Positions 5,505 through 8,121 of a stretch of DNA of 8,121 bases are shown piece after piece (the stretch's first letter is position 1; each line of letters starts with the position of its first letter). The notes beneath the pieces were generated by a model. That model was not told the origin of the DNA. It made no database searches and saw nothing but the letters and a program-made list of their open reading frames with translations. Source of the DNA: Actinomycetota bacterium. GTDB lineage: Bacteria; Actinomycetota; Actinomycetes; Streptosporangiales; Streptosporangiaceae. Both the position numbers and the translations under genes were made by a program. Location: the NCBI GenBank assembly GCA_003140115.1, contig PLIQ01000521.1, forward strand, positions 969 to 9,089, written 5' to 3'.

Positions 5505-5539
5505 CGTCCAGTCTTACCTATGTCAGACTGGACGTCCAG
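5505..5539. promoter_or_regulatory. Palindromic putative PadR operator upstream of padR-MFS
   Basis: A 10-bp perfect inverted repeat, CGTCCAGTCT (5505-5514) and AGACTGGACG (5525-5534), flanks a 10-base spacer and begins 3 bases before the padR start codon. A second, overlapping perfect palindrome, CTGGACGTCCAG, lies at 5528-5539, so the half-site GTCCAG occurs three times. In the minus-strand direction TAGGTA (5521-5516) sits inside the spacer and could be the -10 box, so a bound dimer would block the promoter. No T-run follows, which argues against a terminator for the upstream deacetylase gene. Binding by this PadR is inference from position and symmetry. Confidence 0.6.
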
Positions 5540-5558
5540 GGGTCTGGCTGCGGCCGGG

Positions 5559-6866
5559 TCAGTCGCCGTCGAGGGAGTGCTGCTGGGGGGTGATTCCAGT
5601 GAAGCTGGCCAGCGTCAGCGGCTTCGGGTTCAGGTGCAGGGCCCGGATCGCCGCCAGGAGCGCGGTGAGCTGGTGGCCCAGCCCGGGTACCCAGTGCAGG
5701 ATGACGATCTCGCCCGGGGTCAGCGGCTTGCCGTTCCAGGTCTGGATGCGGTTGCCTGACATGGTGGCGCTCCAGCCCGCCAGGGCCGTGAGGCCGGCCC
5801 GGGCGGCCGCCACCTCTGCCGTGTGGTCGAAGGCGCCGTACGGCGGGCGTCCCATGGCGGGGGTCTGGCCCAGCCACCGGCCGAGGTCCGTCCGGGCCTG
5901 GCTCCACTGGGTGGTGGCCTTCGCCAGGGTGAGCTTGGTGAGGTAGGGATGGGAGACCGTGTGGTCCCCGATCAGCCCGCCCGCGGCGACGAAGGCCTTC
6001 CAGTAGCTCAGGTGCTCCTTGGCGGCGTCGGCGATGAGGAAGGCCGTGATCGGCAGGTAAGTCTTGTGCATGAGGTCCAGCACTTCCGTGCTGGGAGTCC
6101 AGCCGTCATCGATGGTGATGTAGATGGCCCGCCCGGCGGGGTTCGCGAAGCAGTACAGCTGGGCCGCCGAGACGGCGCGCGCCTTGGCTTTGGACAGGGC
6201 GGGGATCGTGATCGGGACGACCGCCTGCTCGCCGTCTTGTCCGGTGAGCTGCAGCTGAGCCTGGCACGCGGCCGCGCTCTCGGACACCGCGAGCTGCTGC
6301 GGTGCCACCAGGCTGACCTTGTCGGTCCCGCACAGCGCCCGGGACGGGCCGGCCCGCAGCGGGTCGGACGTCCACACCAGCCACCGGCCGGAACTGGCGC
6401 CGGAGGTGAGGATCCGCGGCGCCCGTGGGGCGCTGACCGTGAGCGTCCTGGTCAGCGGCTGCGGACCGGTGAGCTGGACCAGCAGGCTGGTCCGGTCGCC
6501 CGCGGGCACCGGCACCTGCATCGTCCCGCCCGCCGCGGACCAGCGTTCGGTGTGCCCGTTGCCGTGCTCCGATACGGCCAGCCGGCTCTGGGCCAGAAGC
6601 TGCCGGCCGGCCGTTCCGTCCGTTCCGTCCGGCGGAGTTACCTGGATCGTCACGGTATTCGAGGCGGGCGAGAAGGCCCACGCCAGGCGAAGCGGGGCCG
6701 GCGCCGACCCGGAACGGCTCAGGCAGCCCGCGATCAGCGCCACCAGCGACAGCACCGCGACGAGGACCACGGCGCGCCGGAACCTGTACTGCCGAGCGGA
6801 CGTCTGGGGGTGGCCAGGGTAGGCGCCGGCCCGGCGCGGAACACTGAGGCTTCCCCGTGGATCCAC
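5559..6866 (-). CDS. Polysaccharide deacetylase (NodB) lipoprotein
   Basis: 435 residues from a GTG start. The N-terminus has a basic stretch (RQYRFRR, 25-31), a hydrophobic segment (32-44) and a lipobox IAGC (45-48), so it is predicted to be an exported, Cys48-anchored lipoprotein. Residues ~55-225 are strand-rich with two Cys (179, 201) and look like one or two beta-sandwich modules I do not recognise. From ~235 comes the NodB deacetylase domain: motif 1 TIDDG (251-255, with D253 as general base and D254 as metal ligand), motif 2 HTVSH (302-306, two His metal ligands), motif 3 RPPYG (340-344) and motif 5 LH (390-391). The motif 4 region reads AGWSATMSG and lacks the usual Asp. Members remove acetyl groups from cell-wall or other polysaccharides using a divalent metal. 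The substrate is not determinable here. It lies 56 bases upstream of padR on the same strand, but the operator between them suggests separate control. The start is the only good one in front of the signal sequence. Confidence 0.92.
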   Translation of the reverse strand: MDPRGSLSVPRRAGAYPGHPQTSARQYRFRRAVVLVAVLSLVALIAGCLSRSGSAPAPLRLAWAFSPASNTVTIQVTPPDGTDGTAGRQLLAQSRLAVSEHGNGHTERWSAAGGTMQVPVPAGDRTSLLVQLTGPQPLTRTLTVSAPRAPRILTSGASSGRWLVWTSDPLRAGPSRALCGTDKVSLVAPQQLAVSESAAACQAQLQLTGQDGEQAVVPITIPALSKAKARAVSAAQLYCFANPAGRAIYITIDDGWTPSTEVLDLMHKTYLPITAFLIADAAKEHLSYWKAFVAAGGLIGDHTVSHPYLTKLTLAKATTQWSQARTDLGRWLGQTPAMGRPPYGAFDHTAEVAAARAGLTALAGWSATMSGNRIQTWNGKPLTPGEIVILHWVPGLGHQLTALLAAIRALHLNPKPLTLASFTGITPQQHSLDGD

Positions 6867-6947
6867 AGCAGCATTATTTGCGTCAAGTCCGGATAATTCG
6901 TGAACCCGGATGACTTTTTCGGCGTGTCGCGGTATTGGCCCTGCGCT
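6867..6947 (-). promoter_or_regulatory. Gap upstream of the deacetylase gene, weak promoter elements only
   Basis: 81 bases between the reductase stop and the deacetylase GTG. It is more AT-rich than its surroundings (for example GCAAATAATGCTGC on the minus strand) and contains TTGACG (minus, 6886-6881), which resembles a -35 box but lies too near the start codon to serve a normal leader. An out-of-frame ATG at 6874-6872 precedes the GTG. I see no clear ribosome site and no terminator hairpin, so read-through from the MerR/reductase genes is possible. Confidence 0.3.
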
Positions 6948-7901
<954 letters not shown>

Positions 7902-7923
7902 ATGCGTACGTGCTCCTTTTGCT

Positions 7924-8121
7924 TCAGGATTTGTTTTGCGGTTTCAGGTCGCTTGCGTAGTGGGTGATCTTCGCGTCGAGCAGCTTCAGGCATTCGCGCT
8001 GGCTGGCGATCGCCCGCCGGACCTGTTCGCGGTGCCGCTTGAGCAGCTCGAGGCGTTCGGCCTGGCCGGCGCCCGACCTGACCAGCTCGGCGTAGCGCTG
8101 CATGTCCCGCACCGGCATCCC
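7924..8121 (-). CDS. MerR-family transcriptional regulator, C-terminal part (5' end outside window)
   Basis: The minus-strand frame is open to the window edge and ends at TGA 7926-7924, giving 66 residues. The sequence [18 protein letters not shown], then a long charged helix ([17 protein letters not shown]) and [13 protein letters not shown], is the typical end of MerR proteins: the close of the winged-helix DNA-binding domain (the 'IRxYAxLxRxG' type segment) followed by the dimerisation coiled coil. The ATG at 8118 is internal, because the frame runs past it and the HTH should lie upstream. The short tail with no cysteine-rich or large effector domain suits the small aldehyde/redox-type MerR regulators often found beside aldo/keto reductases. 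That is inference from context. It is followed after 22 bases by the reductase gene on the same strand. Confidence 0.88.
   Translation of the reverse strand, partial: GMPVRDMQRYAELVRSGAGQAERLELLKRHREQVRRAIASQRECLKLLDAKITHYASDLKPQNKS

Noticed and set aside
5505..5534. Inverted repeat considered as a terminator of the deacetylase gene
   Set aside because: No T-run follows in the minus-strand direction, and the repeat abuts the padR start codon. An operator fits better.
6611..6628. Direct repeat of CCGTTCCGT (two copies) in the deacetylase gene
   Set aside because: It simply encodes a repeated Asp-Gly-Thr in a loop of the N-terminal region. Two copies are too few to mean more.
5823..6896. 357-residue open frame on the plus strand opposite the deacetylase gene
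   Set aside because: Gly/Arg-rich with no domain. The opposite frame has the full NodB motifs and a lipobox.

Overview
The window is very GC-rich. It has GTG starts, tightly packed genes, a LuxR regulator of the large actinobacterial type, an NB-ARC/TPR protein, and a PadR-controlled drug exporter. All of this points to a filamentous or complex Actinomycetota chromosome (Streptomyces, Actinomadura or Streptosporangiales-like). I cannot fix the genus from sequence alone.

Layout, left to right. Positions 1-540 (+) hold the C-terminal end of a LuxR-type regulator. Positions 615-902 (+) encode a small ABM-like (dimeric alpha/beta barrel) protein. A 305-base gap at 903-1207 contains three clean hairpins and probably the promoter of the next operon. 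Positions 1208-1612 and 1614-3518 (+) form a two-gene, translationally coupled operon: a small helical protein ending in a RHIM-like amyloid motif, then a signal-transducing NTPase (NB-ARC plus TPRs) that starts with a near-identical copy of the motif. The NTPase gene ends head-on into the next operon, and both genes share the bases CTAG as stop codons. On the minus strand, in transcription order, lie a partial MerR-type regulator (8121-7924), an aldo/keto reductase (7901-6948), a lipoprotein polysaccharide deacetylase (6866-5559), a PadR repressor (5502-4936) and an MFS drug exporter (4939-3515). PadR and the exporter overlap by GTGA and sit behind a palindromic putative operator.

The most interesting content is the 1208-3518 pair. 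GVQVGDHNTQ near the C-terminus of the small protein and GVQVGDYGTQ near the N-terminus of the NTPase both fit the RHIM core [IV]-Q-[IVL]-G, with the downstream D/N-rich turn. This is the layout expected of a bacterial NLR-amyloid signalling system. The TPRs would sense a trigger, the NTPase would oligomerise, and its N-terminal motif would template amyloid folding of the effector's C-terminal motif. That would release or cluster the effector's N-terminal helical domain, plausibly at the membrane, giving cell death or abortive immunity. The architecture is read directly from the sequence. The family assignment rests on known RHIM and bacterial NLR-associated amyloid motifs. The cell-death outcome is inference.

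The other genes look like ordinary accessory metabolism and resistance: a PadR/MFS efflux cassette, a MerR/AKR oxidoreductase cassette, a cell-envelope deacetylase, and a LuxR regulator with a small ABM-like neighbour.
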